From HLUCCA09 sp038757905 (GTDB taxonomy: Bacteria > Pseudomonadota > Alphaproteobacteria > Rhodobacterales > Rhodobacteraceae), in NCBI GenBank assembly GCA_038757905.1, contig JBCDGG010000006.1, positions 8,298-72,297 of the forward strand: a stretch of 64,000 bases of DNA, in the 5' to 3' direction. A program made the position numbers and the translations under genes. This document shows positions 35,108-43,900 of this stretch, piece after piece (the first letter of the stretch is position 1; the number at the start of each line of letters is the position of its first letter). The notes under the pieces are model-generated. The model was not told the origin of the DNA. It did no database searches and worked only from the letters and a program-made list of their open reading frames with translations.

Positions 35108-35443
35108 CTAGTCCTTCAGCGGGTAGCGGTCGGGTTCCTCGAACACATCGAGGAGGAGCGATCCGCCCGGAACCCGGACCGCGTGCACGGTGCCGGCGGG
35201 AATGTCGTAGGTGTCGCCCGGGCCGTAGACCGTGGCCCGCCCGTCGATCGTCAGCTCCACCTGGCCTTCGATGACGGTGCCCCATTGCGCGCCGTGCGCG
35301 TGCGGCGGAAGCTCGACGTCTTCCTTGATCTTGAAGAACACCGCCAGGCCGTGCTCGGTGCGCATCGCGCGGGTTTCGACCTTGCTTTCCGGGAACGGCA
35401 GATCGAGCGCGGGAAATCCTTCGATGAACTGGGCGAGCGGCAC
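35108..35443 (-). CDS. Small single-domain cupin protein
   Basis: A 111-residue cupin with the two conserved motifs: motif 1 PPHAHGAQWGTVIEGQVEL, giving metal-binding His residues, and motif 2 YGPGDTYDIPAGTVHAV, with the second His. It may bind a metal and act as a sensor or small enzyme; no substrate is evident. It starts with GTG 12 bp after phaR, so it is probably co-transcribed with the PHB regulator. Confidence 0.85.
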   Translation of the reverse strand: MPLAQFIEGFPALDLPFPESKVETRAMRTEHGLAVFFKIKEDVELPPHAHGAQWGTVIEGQVELTIDGRATVYGPGDTYDIPAGTVHAVRVPGGSLLLDVFEEPDRYPLKD

Positions 35444-35455
35444 GGTCGGCGGGTC

Positions 35456-36010
35456 CTACTTGTTGATCTTGTCGAGCTTGGCCTGCAACGAGGCGAGCTG
35501 GGACTTGATCTCGTCAAGCTCTCCCGCCGCCTCGTCGGACTTCGGGTCCGGCCCTTTCCAGATCCCGACGCCGCCCATGCCGCCGGTCATCGCCTTGATG
35601 AACGCCTCCTGCTGCGCCTTCATGGCGTCGTAGCCGGGCATCGCGGCCATCGGGTTCATCTTTTCCATGTTCTGCATCATCTTAGACTGGCCGTCGCGCA
35701 GCATCTCGAACGACATGGCCAGAAACTGCGGCACGACCGAATGCGCCGCGCCCGTATAGGAGCGCACCAGATCGGTCAGCACGTTGATCGGCAGGACGTT
35801 CTCGCCCTTGCTTTCGTGCTCGGCGATGATCTGCAGAAGATACTGGCGGGTCAGGTCGTCGCCGGATTTCAGATCGATGATCTGCACCTCCCGCCCCGAT
35901 CGGATGAAACCGGCGATATCCTCCAGCGTGACGTAGTCGGACGTCTCGGTGTTGTAGAGGCGGCGGCTCGCATAGCGTTTGATCAGAAGGGGGGCGGTGT
36001 CTTCGGCCAC
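35456..36010 (-). CDS. phaR: PHB synthesis repressor PhaR
   Basis: A 184-residue regulator. The N-terminal PHB accumulation regulatory domain is unmistakable: LIKRYASRRLYNTETSDYVT and YLLQIIAEHESKGENVLP. A C-terminal coiled coil (DEIKSQLASLQAKLDKINK) probably mediates oligomerisation. PhaR binds PHB granules and DNA and represses phasin and its own gene. The GTG start at 36010 is preferred because AAAGGG is well placed; an ATG at 36025 lacks a ribosome-binding site and would add five residues. A TGC-rich operator-like 12-mer lies just upstream, suggesting autoregulation. Confidence 0.95.
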   Translation of the reverse strand: MAEDTAPLLIKRYASRRLYNTETSDYVTLEDIAGFIRSGREVQIIDLKSGDDLTRQYLLQIIAEHESKGENVLPINVLTDLVRSYTGAAHSVVPQFLAMSFEMLRDGQSKMMQNMEKMNPMAAMPGYDAMKAQQEAFIKAMTGGMGGVGIWKGPDPKSDEAAGELDEIKSQLASLQAKLDKINK

Positions 36011-36027
36011 GGGCTGCCCTTTCATTT

Positions 36028-36039
36028 TGCAGTGCAGCA
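36028..36039 (-). promoter_or_regulatory. PhaR box at the phaR start
   Basis: TGCAGTGCAGCA lies immediately upstream of phaR. Closely similar 12-mers occur at 37585-37596 and 37613-37624 upstream of phaP. PhaR of Paracoccus and Rhodobacter is known to bind TGC-rich repeats of this kind. The position suggests roadblock or promoter-proximal autorepression. Confidence 0.65.
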
Positions 36040-36257
36040 AAGCGTAAGGGACGCTTGTGCAAAAAGAAAGGGCAGTGTGTGGTCTTCGCCGGGTCCGGGC
36101 CGGGACGCACCTCGTGGGCCTTGCGGCCCACTGCGGCCCGCCCATCCCGGGATCCCATGGGGCGCCGCTCTGGCGGCCGGCCGGCCTTCCGATGCTGGGA
36201 CGTCGCGCTGCTTCGGGGCGCCGTGCCGCAGGGCTCTCACGCAGTGTCTGGCACGTT

Positions 36258-36818
36258 TCAGGTGGGTTTGACGTCGGTCTGCCGGAGGCGCGTTTCGGGC
36301 ACTGCGCCGGGCGGCGCGTGGACACCCCGCGCGACCTCGGGGTTGCTGTCGGGATCGAGCGCGCCGGTGCGGCCGAAGCTGACGCTGAAGGCCGGTGTCT
36401 TGTGGACCAGCCAGTAAGCGATGCTGGCGGTGACGACGAGCGCGGCGAGCCCGAAAAGCTCGAGCGGTTCGGTGGTTTCCATGTCGAGGATGATGACCTT
36501 GCGCGCCACGGCCATCAGTGCGGTGGCGATGACGATCTTCACGTGGATGACGTCTTCGCGCAGGTAGATGGTGATATTGATGAAAATCTCGATGGCGATC
36601 AGCACGGCCATGAAGGCGCCGAAGGTCGCCAGGATATCCGGGATCGTCAGGATGAAGGTCGGCGGTTCGACGACGCGCTGATAGAGCGTCCAGGCGACAT
36701 CCATCACGCCCATGATGATGACGGCGACCATCATGATCGCCATGAGCCGGACGGCCCAGTAGATCACGTGCTGAAGTGCAACGATGAGCGGCTCTTTATG
36801 CGGCCCCTGGTCATGCAT
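36258..36818 (-). CDS. PsiE-like phosphate-starvation-inducible membrane protein
   Basis: A 186-residue membrane protein with four predicted helices at about residues 12-38, 55-80, 90-112 and 125-145. The segment TIPDILATFGAFMAVLIAIE and the following YLREDVIHVKIVIATAL and RKVIILD match the PsiE family. The C-terminal ~45 residues are Pro-rich and disordered. PsiE function is unknown, although in E. coli its gene is induced by phosphate starvation. The ATG at 36818 has a GGGAG ribosome-binding site. It is unusual to find it between phaR and phaP, and the alkaline phosphatase gene lies just beyond phaP. Confidence 0.85.
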   Translation of the reverse strand: MHDQGPHKEPLIVALQHVIYWAVRLMAIMMVAVIIMGVMDVAWTLYQRVVEPPTFILTIPDILATFGAFMAVLIAIEIFINITIYLREDVIHVKIVIATALMAVARKVIILDMETTEPLELFGLAALVVTASIAYWLVHKTPAFSVSFGRTGALDPDSNPEVARGVHAPPGAVPETRLRQTDVKPT

Positions 36819-36964
36819 GGATCGTCTCCCGATGGCGTCCCCAGATGTCATGCGGGCGGTCTTCCGGTACTGTCGGACCGCCGCCCGCCGTCACCTTAGC
36901 CACGGCGAATTTCTTGGGCAGGTGCGGTCTCGCCGCATGCGGGATGCTCGGGCGGAAACGAAAA

Positions 36965-36991
36965 GGACGGGCCCCGAAACGGGACCCGTCC
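36965..36991 (-). terminator. Rho-independent terminator of phaP
   Basis: GGACGGG and CCCGTCC form the outer stem, with CCCG/CGGG inside and an AAA loop on the plus strand; one mismatch interrupts it. On the minus strand the stem is followed by TTTTCGTTT. It lies about 60 bp past the phaP stop. Confidence 0.8.
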
Positions 36992-37051
36992 GATCAATCC
37001 GCACCGGCTAGGGAGGAGGAGGGCCGGTGCGAAAAGGTGTGCGCAGCAGCC

Positions 37052-37498
37052 TTACTTGGCGGCGGCGGCTTTCTTGGCGGCCGTGGTCACCTCGGCGGTG
37101 GCCTTCTTGACTGCGGCGGAGGCGTCTTCGGAGAAGTCCTTGCCGGCGGCCAGCATCAGCTCGACGGTTTCCATCTGCACTTTCTTTGCAACTTCGGCGA
37201 AGGCGGCCATCGTCTCGGCGACCATCTCGGCCTGTGCGGAGGCGTAGTCGGTCATGGCCTTCGTGTAGTCGGTCGGCTCGTCCTTGAGCTTGGTGACTTC
37301 GCTCATCTTGGCGATCGACTCTTTCGTCCACTTGGCGGAAATCTCGGTGGATTTCTCAGCGGCTTCGAGAGCGACTTTCGACATCTTCTCGCCCAGGGCG
37401 GCTTGCGTCTTGAACGCGTCCTGCATGGCGGTCGCATCCATCGGGAATGCGGCCATCATGTCCTGCATCATCTTCGTCACGTCGTTGGGGTTGGTCAT
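37052..37498 (-). CDS. phaP: Phasin, PHB granule-associated protein
   Basis: A 148-residue Ala/Lys/Glu-rich helical protein typical of phasins, with an amphipathic N-terminal part (VTKMMQDMMAAFPMD), a long helical core containing KMSKVALEAAEKSTEISAKW, and a C-terminal lysine-alanine tail (AAKKAAAAK). It coats PHB granules and controls their size and number. The AGGAGAG ribosome-binding site is strong. A promoter flanked by PhaR boxes lies upstream and a hairpin terminator downstream, so it is transcribed alone and at a high level when PHB accumulates. Confidence 0.93.
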   Translation of the reverse strand: MTNPNDVTKMMQDMMAAFPMDATAMQDAFKTQAALGEKMSKVALEAAEKSTEISAKWTKESIAKMSEVTKLKDEPTDYTKAMTDYASAQAEMVAETMAAFAEVAKKVQMETVELMLAAGKDFSEDASAAVKKATAEVTTAAKKAAAAK

Positions 37499-37564
37499 GG
37501 TATCTCTCCTAAGTGTAAGCCCATGAGCCGGTCGTTCCGTTCTGGGCGCCCCGTATCTTGCCGT

Positions 37565-37624
37565 TGCAGCATTCTGATACATGCTGCAGTGCGGCATTGC
37601 AAGTCTTTTTTCTGCACTGCAGCA
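37565..37624 (-). promoter_or_regulatory. phaP promoter with PhaR operators
   Basis: On the minus strand TTGCAA (37602-37597), a 17-bp spacer and TATCAG (37579-37574) form a sigma-70-like promoter. TGC-rich boxes lie over and around it: TGCACTGCAGCA (37613-37624), TGCAGTGCGGCA (37585-37596, between -35 and -10) and TGCAGCA (37565-37571). PhaR binding here would block RNA polymerase until PHB titrates the repressor. Confidence 0.7.
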
Positions 37625-37887
37625 TTTCTGGCCGGCGGAGACTCGCCGGGGGTGGGAGGCCACCACCCCAGTGCGAATGCCAGGCCCATGCGTGGGCACG
37701 CTGATCCGCAACGCTTTGTTTGGAAATGAAAAATGTCATAGCGGAAGGCGCGATGCCGCGACTGCAACGCTCCCGCGGCGGAACAAGCGCTGGCTTCGCG
37801 TTACATTCTCTTTACCTGAGTGAAACAATCATGAAATGATCCGGCATTACCGTTTCTTCGCACATACTCAACAGGAAGGTCACGACA

Positions 37888-39456
37888 ATGAATGCCATGA
37901 GACTGCTTCTTGCCACAGCCCTGACGGGCTCGCTCGCCTTTCCCGCCGTCGCCCAGGATCAAGGGGCGAAGAACGTGATCCTGATGGTGTCGGATGGAAT
38001 CGGGTTCAACGGATGGCTGGCCGCAGATTACTATCAGGGCATTGCCGGCGAACAATCCTATCAGGTGGCGCGGCCGGACGGGACGATCCCCGTGGTCTAT
38101 GGCCTCGATCACCATGCGCTCAACCTGATCGACGGAATCGGCCGGCTGCTTCCGAGCGCGGAAGATGTGCGCCTGGCCGCCGGCGCCGTGTCCCAGGGCT
38201 ACGATCCGACGACGCGCTGGAATCGGTTTGAGAACACGATGCGCAACGACTTTCCGCCCGTGGGCGAGCGCTACACCTCCTACACCGACAGCGCCGCCGC
38301 CGGAACCGCGCTGATGGCCGGGCGCAAGACGTCCAATGGGCGGGTCAACCAGGACTGGACCGGAGAAGAGAACTTCAGGACCATTGCTCAGATCGCGATG
38401 GACCAGGGCAAGGCCGCGGGTTCGGTCGCATCCGTGATGGTGTCGCACGCCACCCCGGCGGCGGTGATTGCCCACAACGTGTCGCGCAACAATTACGTAG
38501 ACATCTTCAACGAGATGGTGGCGAGCGACCTCGACGTCATCATGGGCGCCGGACATCCGCTGTTCGACAATAGCGGCAACGCCGTCGAGCCCGCGGACGA
38601 GGATGCCTACCGGTTCGTCGGAGGATCGGAGACGTTGACGGCCCTGACCAGCGAAGAGGGCCTGAACGGCTTCACCTTCGTCGATGCAAGGGCGGACTTC
38701 GAGGCCCTGGCCTCGGGCGAGAACCTGCCGGAACGTGTCGTCGGGATCGCCCAGGCCGGCTCCACCCTGCAGGCCAGCCGCGAGGGATTGCCGGAGGCCG
38801 ATACACCGTCCGGCATGGCCTACAATCCCATCGTCCCCGACCTGGCGACCATGAGCCTCGGCGCACTCAACGTGCTCAACCAGGATGAGGACGGGTTCTT
38901 CGTGATGATCGAAGGCGGCGCGGTCGACTGGATGGGCCATTCCAACGACATGCCGCGGTTTATCGAGGAACAGATCGACTTCAACCTCGCCGTGGATGCC
39001 GTCATCGAATGGGTGGAAGAGAACTCAAGCTGGGAGGAGACGCTGCTGATCGTGACGTCGGATCACGAATGCGGCGGGATCTGGGGTGAGGGCACCTGGA
39101 CGAACGGCGTCGGCGGGCCGGTCGCGGCCGATCGCAGCGACGAGGCGCTGCTGGCCGCCCGCTTCGACCCGACGGAAGACGTGTTCAACGAGTATCTCGC
39201 GGTTCAGGATCGGGGTACCGGGAACATGCCGGGCTACCAGTTCTCCTCGCGCAACCACACCAACGAGCTTGTCCCTCTCTGGGCCATGGGGCCGGGCTCC
39301 GAGCTCTTTGCACAGTTCAAGCAGACGGACTTGCAGGCTGCGGAACTCTGGGGCGACGTGTACGAGTGGGACGGCAACTACGTCGACAACACCGTCGTGT
39401 TCCACGTCATGAACGAGGCGCTGGAAGCTGGCGCAGCGGCCGTCGCCACGCAGTAA
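37888..39456 (+). CDS. Secreted alkaline phosphatase (PhoA type)
   Basis: A 522-residue phosphomonoesterase with a Sec signal peptide (residues 1-22, cleaved after AVA). The catalytic serine is in YTDSAAAGTALMAG near residue 134, and metal-binding stretches include MVSDGIGF near the N-terminus, MIEGGAVDWMGHSND and TSDHECGG. The final His is probably in the SRNHTNELVP segment. It releases phosphate from organic esters in the periplasm or outside the cell. It is monocistronic: divergent from phaP and closed by a strong hairpin terminator shared with phaC. I did not find a convincing Pho box. Confidence 0.93.
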   Translation: MNAMRLLLATALTGSLAFPAVAQDQGAKNVILMVSDGIGFNGWLAADYYQGIAGEQSYQVARPDGTIPVVYGLDHHALNLIDGIGRLLPSAEDVRLAAGAVSQGYDPTTRWNRFENTMRNDFPPVGERYTSYTDSAAAGTALMAGRKTSNGRVNQDWTGEENFRTIAQIAMDQGKAAGSVASVMVSHATPAAVIAHNVSRNNYVDIFNEMVASDLDVIMGAGHPLFDNSGNAVEPADEDAYRFVGGSETLTALTSEEGLNGFTFVDARADFEALASGENLPERVVGIAQAGSTLQASREGLPEADTPSGMAYNPIVPDLATMSLGALNVLNQDEDGFFVMIEGGAVDWMGHSNDMPRFIEEQIDFNLAVDAVIEWVEENSSWEETLLIVTSDHECGGIWGEGTWTNGVGGPVAADRSDEALLAARFDPTEDVFNEYLAVQDRGTGNMPGYQFSSRNHTNELVPLWAMGPGSELFAQFKQTDLQAAELWGDVYEWDGNYVDNTVVFHVMNEALEAGAAAVATQ

Positions 39457-39514
39457 CCGGGGATCGTCCCGGGCCGGTGCCGCCGATCGGGGCGCCACCG
39501 GCATCCCGACTAAC

Positions 39515-39546
39515 AAGAAGGGCCCCGTGAGTGCGGGGCCCTTCTT
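39515..39546. terminator. Bidirectional terminator between alkaline phosphatase and phaC
   Basis: AAGAAGGGCCCCG and CGGGGCCCTTCTT form a perfect 13-bp stem with a TGAGTG loop. The stem ends in A-rich and T-rich arms on either side, so it can stop transcription from both convergent genes. Confidence 0.88.
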
Positions 39547-39591
39547 GCGTTGCGACAGATGGCACGATGTGGCGCACGCGCCAACGCCGCC

Positions 39592-41397
39592 TCAGCTCTC
39601 CTCGTCCGCGAGCACATAGGTGCCCGGGGCATCGCACAGGGCCGGGTGGCTGGCATCGCCGGGCTGGCGCGCGGCAACCTTCGCGCCCGACTTCGTCTTC
39701 AGCCAGTCGTGCCAGCGCGGCCACCACGACCCTTCGTGGAAATCGGCGGTGTCTTTCCACTCCTCCGGGGACAGCGAGAGATCCTCGTTGGTGTAGTGGC
39801 CATACTTCTTCTTGGAGGGCGGGTTCACAATACCGGCGATATGGCCCGATTCCGACAGGATGAACGTCTTGTTCCGGGCGCCCATCTTCTGGACTCCGCG
39901 GTATGACGAGCGCCATGCCGCGATATGGTCCGTCTCGCAGGCGATGGCGCAGACCGGCACGTCGACGTCCTTCAAGTTGGCGATGGTGCCGCACAGCGGG
40001 AAGGTGCCGCGGGCCAGCTGGTCGCCCTGGCACAGCCTGCGCAGGTAGTCGACCGACATCTTCGCCGGCAGATTGGTGCCGTCTCCGTTCCAGTAGAGCA
40101 GATCGAAGGCGGGCGGGGCCTCTCCCATCATGTAGGACTTGATGGCAGGCCCGTAGATCAGGTCGTTCGAGCGCAGGAACGAGAACGTGGCCGACATGTA
40201 GAACTTGTCGAGCACGCCGTTGCGGGCGACTTCGTCCTCGATGGCATCGACGAAGTCGTCCTCCAGAAACACACCCACCTCCCCCTGATCGGAGAAGTCC
40301 GTCAGCGTCGTGAAGAAGGTGGCCGAGCGCACCGAGGCGTCGCCGCGCTGCTTGAGGATCGAGAGGGTGGCGCTGAGCGTCGTTCCTGCGATGCAATAGC
40401 CCACGGCGTTGACCTTGTCCTCGCCGGTGATCTTCTTCACTTCGTCGATGGCGGCCAGATAGCCTTCTTCGACGTAGTCCTCCAACCCGGTGTCGCGATA
40501 GGATGGATCGGGGTTGACCCAGCTGACCACGAAGAGCGTGTAGCCCTGATCGACGACCCATTTGATGAGGGAGTTCTTGGCCTTCAGATCGAGAATGTAG
40601 AACTTGTTGATCCAAGGCGGAAAGATCACCAGCGGTGTCTTGTACACCTTTTCCGTCGTCGGCGCGTACTGGATCAGCTCCAGCATGCGGTTGCGGAACA
40701 CCACCTTTCCCGGCGTGGTCGCCAGGTTTTCGCCCACCTTGAAGGCGTTCTGATCGGCGAGCGTCACGACGAGATCGCCGTCATTGGCCTCCAGATCGCG
40801 CACCAGATTCTCCAGGCCTGCGACCAGGGACTCGCCATCGGTTTCGACGGCGCGCGCCAGGGCGTCGGGATTGGTGCCAAGGAAGTTGGCCGGGCTGAAC
40901 ATGTCCACGATCTGGCGGGAGAAGTAGCGCAGGCGCTGCTTATCCTTGGGGCTGAGATGGTCGATATCCTCGACCGCCTGGGTCACCGCCTCCGATGACA
41001 GCAGATACTGCTGCTTGATCCAGTTGAAGTAGGGATGGGTCTGCCAGAGCTCGTTGGCGAAGCGCCGGTCGGCGGGCGTGGGATCTTCCGGCGCGGCCAG
41101 TTTCCCCGACGCAAGGACCTGCTGCGCGTCGACGTAATGCTTCAGGGTCTTCCCCCAATAGCTGATCTGATGCTCAAGAATCTTCGAGGGGTTGGACATC
41201 ATCTCGGCCATGTAGGCCGAGGCGGCCTTGACGAAGAGATCCTGCCCGGGGCCCTGGAGACCGGGGTCGATGTTGCGTTTTTGGGACAAGGCCGACACGA
41301 GCCGTTGGGACAACTCTTCGACGCGGCCGATGTTTTCGTTGAGTTTGGCGAGGTCTCCGGTGGCGGGCTTTTGGTCGCCCTCTGTGTCCATTGCCAT
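39592..41397 (-). CDS. phaC: Class I poly(3-hydroxyalkanoate) synthase
   Basis: A 601-residue polymerase. The lipase-like box is GYCIAGT with the active-site cysteine, and the catalytic His lies in SESGHIAGIVNPP. The PhaC N-terminal domain shows HPYFNWIKQQYLL and the core PPWINKFYILDLKAKNSLIK (20 residues). It polymerises (R)-3-hydroxybutyryl-CoA. Length fits class I, and no phaE partner is present. It is divergent from phaZ with about 100 bp between starts. No PhaR box was found in that gap. Confidence 0.97.
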   Translation of the reverse strand: MAMDTEGDQKPATGDLAKLNENIGRVEELSQRLVSALSQKRNIDPGLQGPGQDLFVKAASAYMAEMMSNPSKILEHQISYWGKTLKHYVDAQQVLASGKLAAPEDPTPADRRFANELWQTHPYFNWIKQQYLLSSEAVTQAVEDIDHLSPKDKQRLRYFSRQIVDMFSPANFLGTNPDALARAVETDGESLVAGLENLVRDLEANDGDLVVTLADQNAFKVGENLATTPGKVVFRNRMLELIQYAPTTEKVYKTPLVIFPPWINKFYILDLKAKNSLIKWVVDQGYTLFVVSWVNPDPSYRDTGLEDYVEEGYLAAIDEVKKITGEDKVNAVGYCIAGTTLSATLSILKQRGDASVRSATFFTTLTDFSDQGEVGVFLEDDFVDAIEDEVARNGVLDKFYMSATFSFLRSNDLIYGPAIKSYMMGEAPPAFDLLYWNGDGTNLPAKMSVDYLRRLCQGDQLARGTFPLCGTIANLKDVDVPVCAIACETDHIAAWRSSYRGVQKMGARNKTFILSESGHIAGIVNPPSKKKYGHYTNEDLSLSPEEWKDTADFHEGSWWPRWHDWLKTKSGAKVAARQPGDASHPALCDAPGTYVLADEES

Positions 41398-41499
41398 CGT
41401 GTGCTCTCCCCCCTACGGTGCCGCCCTGACTACGTCGCGCGCTCCGGCGGAGCAAAGCGACGAATTGTTCCGGGCGGCCTGCCCGGAGAAAGGCCCGAC

Positions 41500-42762
41500 A
41501 TGAAGTATATGATGACGTACGATTATATGGAATCGCTCCGCATCACCAATGAGTGGCTCGGATCGACGGCCAAAGCTGCGTTTTCATTTCCCGCCTTCGG
41601 GCTCGCCGCGAACCCGATGGTGCAGTGGACGGCCGCCTGGGGTGAAGTGACGGAAAGAAGTTTCGCCCGGATGGTGGCGAAGCCGGACTGGAACATCTCT
41701 TCGGTGGTCGGCGAAGACGGGCGCGATCATCTAGTCAATATCGAAAGCGTTCTGAAGAGGCCCTTCGGCGATCTGGTGCATTTCAGCGTGCAGGGCCGCC
41801 GCGAGATGGCGCGCAAGGTGCTGCTCGTCGCGCCGATGTCGGGCCATTACGCCACGCTTCTGCGGTCGACCGTGGTGTCGCTCTTGCCCGATTGCGAGGT
41901 CTATATCACCGACTGGCACAACGCGCGGGACATCCCCGTTTCGGTCGGCAAGTTCGATGTCGAGGATTACACGCTCTATCTGGTGGAGTTCATGCGCCAC
42001 CTCGGCCCCGACACCCATGTGATCGCCGTCTGCCAGCCGGCGCCGCTGGCGCTGGCGGCGACGGCCTATCTCGCCGAGGAAGATCCCTCGGCCCAGCCCA
42101 ACACCCTGACGCTGATCGGCGGCCCGATCGACCCGGACGCCTCGCCGACGGAGGTGACGGATTTCGGCCGCCGGGTGACGATGGGCCAGCTCGAACGGCA
42201 CGTTCTCCAGCGGGTCGGCTTCAAGTACCAGGGGGCGGGGCGGATGGTGTATCCTGGCTTGCAGCAATTGGCGTCCTTCATGGCGATGAATGCCGAGACG
42301 CATGCGACGGCCTTCAAGGACCAGATCCTGCGCGTGGCGAAGGGAGAGGCGTCCGACCACGACCGCCACAACCGGTTCTACGACGAGTATCTGGCCGTCA
42401 TGGACATGACGGCGGAGTTCTACCTGTCGACCGTCGAGCGCATCTTCAAGGATCGCGAGATTGCCCAGAACGCCTTTACGGTCGAGGGCAAGCGCGTCGA
42501 TATCTCGAAGATCACCGATGTGGCGGTCAAGACCGTGGAAGGGGCGAACGACGATATCTCGGCGCCCGGACAATGCGTTGCCGCGCTCGACTTGCTCACC
42601 GGCTTGTCGAAGGACAAGAAGGCCAGCCATCTCGAACCGGGAGCCGGGCATTACGGCATCTTCGCGGGCAAGTCCTGGCGGAACAACATCCGGCCGCTCG
42701 TGCTTGATTTCATCGATGCGAATATGAGCCACGAGCGGCGGCGCCTGTTGAAGACGGCGTGA
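41500..42762 (+). CDS. phaZ: Intracellular PHB depolymerase
   Basis: A 420-residue depolymerase of the intracellular class that degrades native granules. It has the family N-terminus MMTYDYMESLRITNEWLG, the nucleophile-containing segment VIAVCQPAPLALA, in which a cysteine replaces the usual serine, and the C-terminal GHYGIFAGKSWRNNIRP with the catalytic His. It mobilises stored polymer and is divergent from phaC. The ATG at 41500 has a GGAGAAAGG region upstream; an ATG at 41509 is possible. Confidence 0.94.
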   Translation: MKYMMTYDYMESLRITNEWLGSTAKAAFSFPAFGLAANPMVQWTAAWGEVTERSFARMVAKPDWNISSVVGEDGRDHLVNIESVLKRPFGDLVHFSVQGRREMARKVLLVAPMSGHYATLLRSTVVSLLPDCEVYITDWHNARDIPVSVGKFDVEDYTLYLVEFMRHLGPDTHVIAVCQPAPLALAATAYLAEEDPSAQPNTLTLIGGPIDPDASPTEVTDFGRRVTMGQLERHVLQRVGFKYQGAGRMVYPGLQQLASFMAMNAETHATAFKDQILRVAKGEASDHDRHNRFYDEYLAVMDMTAEFYLSTVERIFKDREIAQNAFTVEGKRVDISKITDVAVKTVEGANDDISAPGQCVAALDLLTGLSKDKKASHLEPGAGHYGIFAGKSWRNNIRPLVLDFIDANMSHERRRLLKTA

Positions 42763-42883
42763 TCCGCGCCGGCGGTGCGCCCATGGCACGGCCGGGCCGC
42801 CCCCGGACAACGCCCGCCCGCCCACCCCGTTGCCCGGGGGCGGCCCTTGCGCGGTGGCCCGGACCCTGAGAGCGGGGAGTTAT

Positions 42884-43837
42884 ATGCCTGACCAATCGGG
42901 ACGGATCTCACTGTGGGGGATCGAGGTGTTCCTGGCTTGTGCCGACGAAGGCTCGGTATCGGCGGCGGCGCGCCGCCTGGGCGCCTCGGTCTCCGCCGTC
43001 TCGCAGCAACTGACCAATCTGGAAGCGGCGCTAGGCGCCGAACTGCTCGACCGCGGGCATCGCCCGGCGCGGCTGACCCCGGCTGGCGAGACGTTCCGCC
43101 GGCGCGCGGCGCTGATCGCGCGGGAGGCCGCGGAAGCGCGGGCGGAACTGGCCTCGCCGGATCTGTCGGCCCTCACGCGGTTGCGTCTCGGCATGATCGA
43201 GGATTTCGACGCCGACGTGACGCCCCGGCTTCTGTCTGACATGGCGGGCGATCTGCGGCGCTGCCAGTTCCTTCTGGAAACCGGCGCGTCGCACCGGCTC
43301 TACGATTTGCTCGAGACCCGACGGCTCGACGTAATTGTTGCCGCCGAGACGGACGAACCCGTTGCGGACTGGATGGAAGTGCATCCGCTGATGGAGGAGC
43401 CGTTCGTCGCGGCGGTGCCCAAGGGCACGCCCGCGCAGGCCAATCTGCAGGACATGCCGCTGATCCACTACACCCAGAGGCATGTCATGGGCCGGAAGAT
43501 CGCCGCCCATCTCGACCGGCAGAACTGGGCCGTCACCCCGCGCTTCGAACTCGACAGCTATCATGCGATTCTGGCGATGGTGGCGGCCGATACCGGTTGG
43601 ACGATCCTGACCCCGCTCGGCTATCTGCGCGCGCATCGGTTCCGGGAGGAGGTGGAGCTTCGCCCGCTGCCGTGTGCGCCGCTGTCGCGCCGCATCTGCC
43701 TGACGGCGCGCAAGGGGATCCTGCGCGAGATGCCCGCGCAACTCGCCGGCCGGCTGAAGCGCCTCGTTGCCGATATCACGGTGGATGCGACGACGGAGCG
43801 CCTGCCCTGGCTCAAAGGCGATCTTCGTGTCCTCTAG
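42884..43837 (+). CDS. LysR-family transcriptional regulator
   Basis: A 317-residue LysR regulator. The winged helix-turn-helix is clear: FLACADEGSVSAAARRLGAS, followed by VSAVSQQLTNLEAALGAEL. The effector domain spans about residues 95-295. A GGGGAG ribosome-binding site supports the ATG at 42884. It is convergent with the DegT aminotransferase gene and follows phaZ. There is no divergently oriented neighbour at its start, so its target is not obvious. Confidence 0.92.
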   Translation: MPDQSGRISLWGIEVFLACADEGSVSAAARRLGASVSAVSQQLTNLEAALGAELLDRGHRPARLTPAGETFRRRAALIAREAAEARAELASPDLSALTRLRLGMIEDFDADVTPRLLSDMAGDLRRCQFLLETGASHRLYDLLETRRLDVIVAAETDEPVADWMEVHPLMEEPFVAAVPKGTPAQANLQDMPLIHYTQRHVMGRKIAAHLDRQNWAVTPRFELDSYHAILAMVAADTGWTILTPLGYLRAHRFREEVELRPLPCAPLSRRICLTARKGILREMPAQLAGRLKRLVADITVDATTERLPWLKGDLRVL

Positions 43838-43900
43838 CTGCGGGCGCCGCCAGATCCGAGCCACACTAGGTGCGCGCGCAGGCGCGTTCGGGCCCCCCGG

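Noticed and set aside
36114..36131. GTGGGCC/GGCCCAC hairpin between psiE-like gene and phaR
   Set aside because: It is a perfect seven-base stem but has no T-run on either side, so a terminator call is not supported; it remains an isolated palindrome.
37001..37030. GCACCGGC/GCCGGTGC inverted repeat near phaP
   Set aside because: It has a long loop and no T-run; the adjacent 36965-36991 hairpin is the better terminator.
37801..37820. Pho box upstream of the alkaline phosphatase
   Set aside because: TTAC repeats 11 bp apart give the right period, but the bases do not resemble CTGTCAT on either strand.
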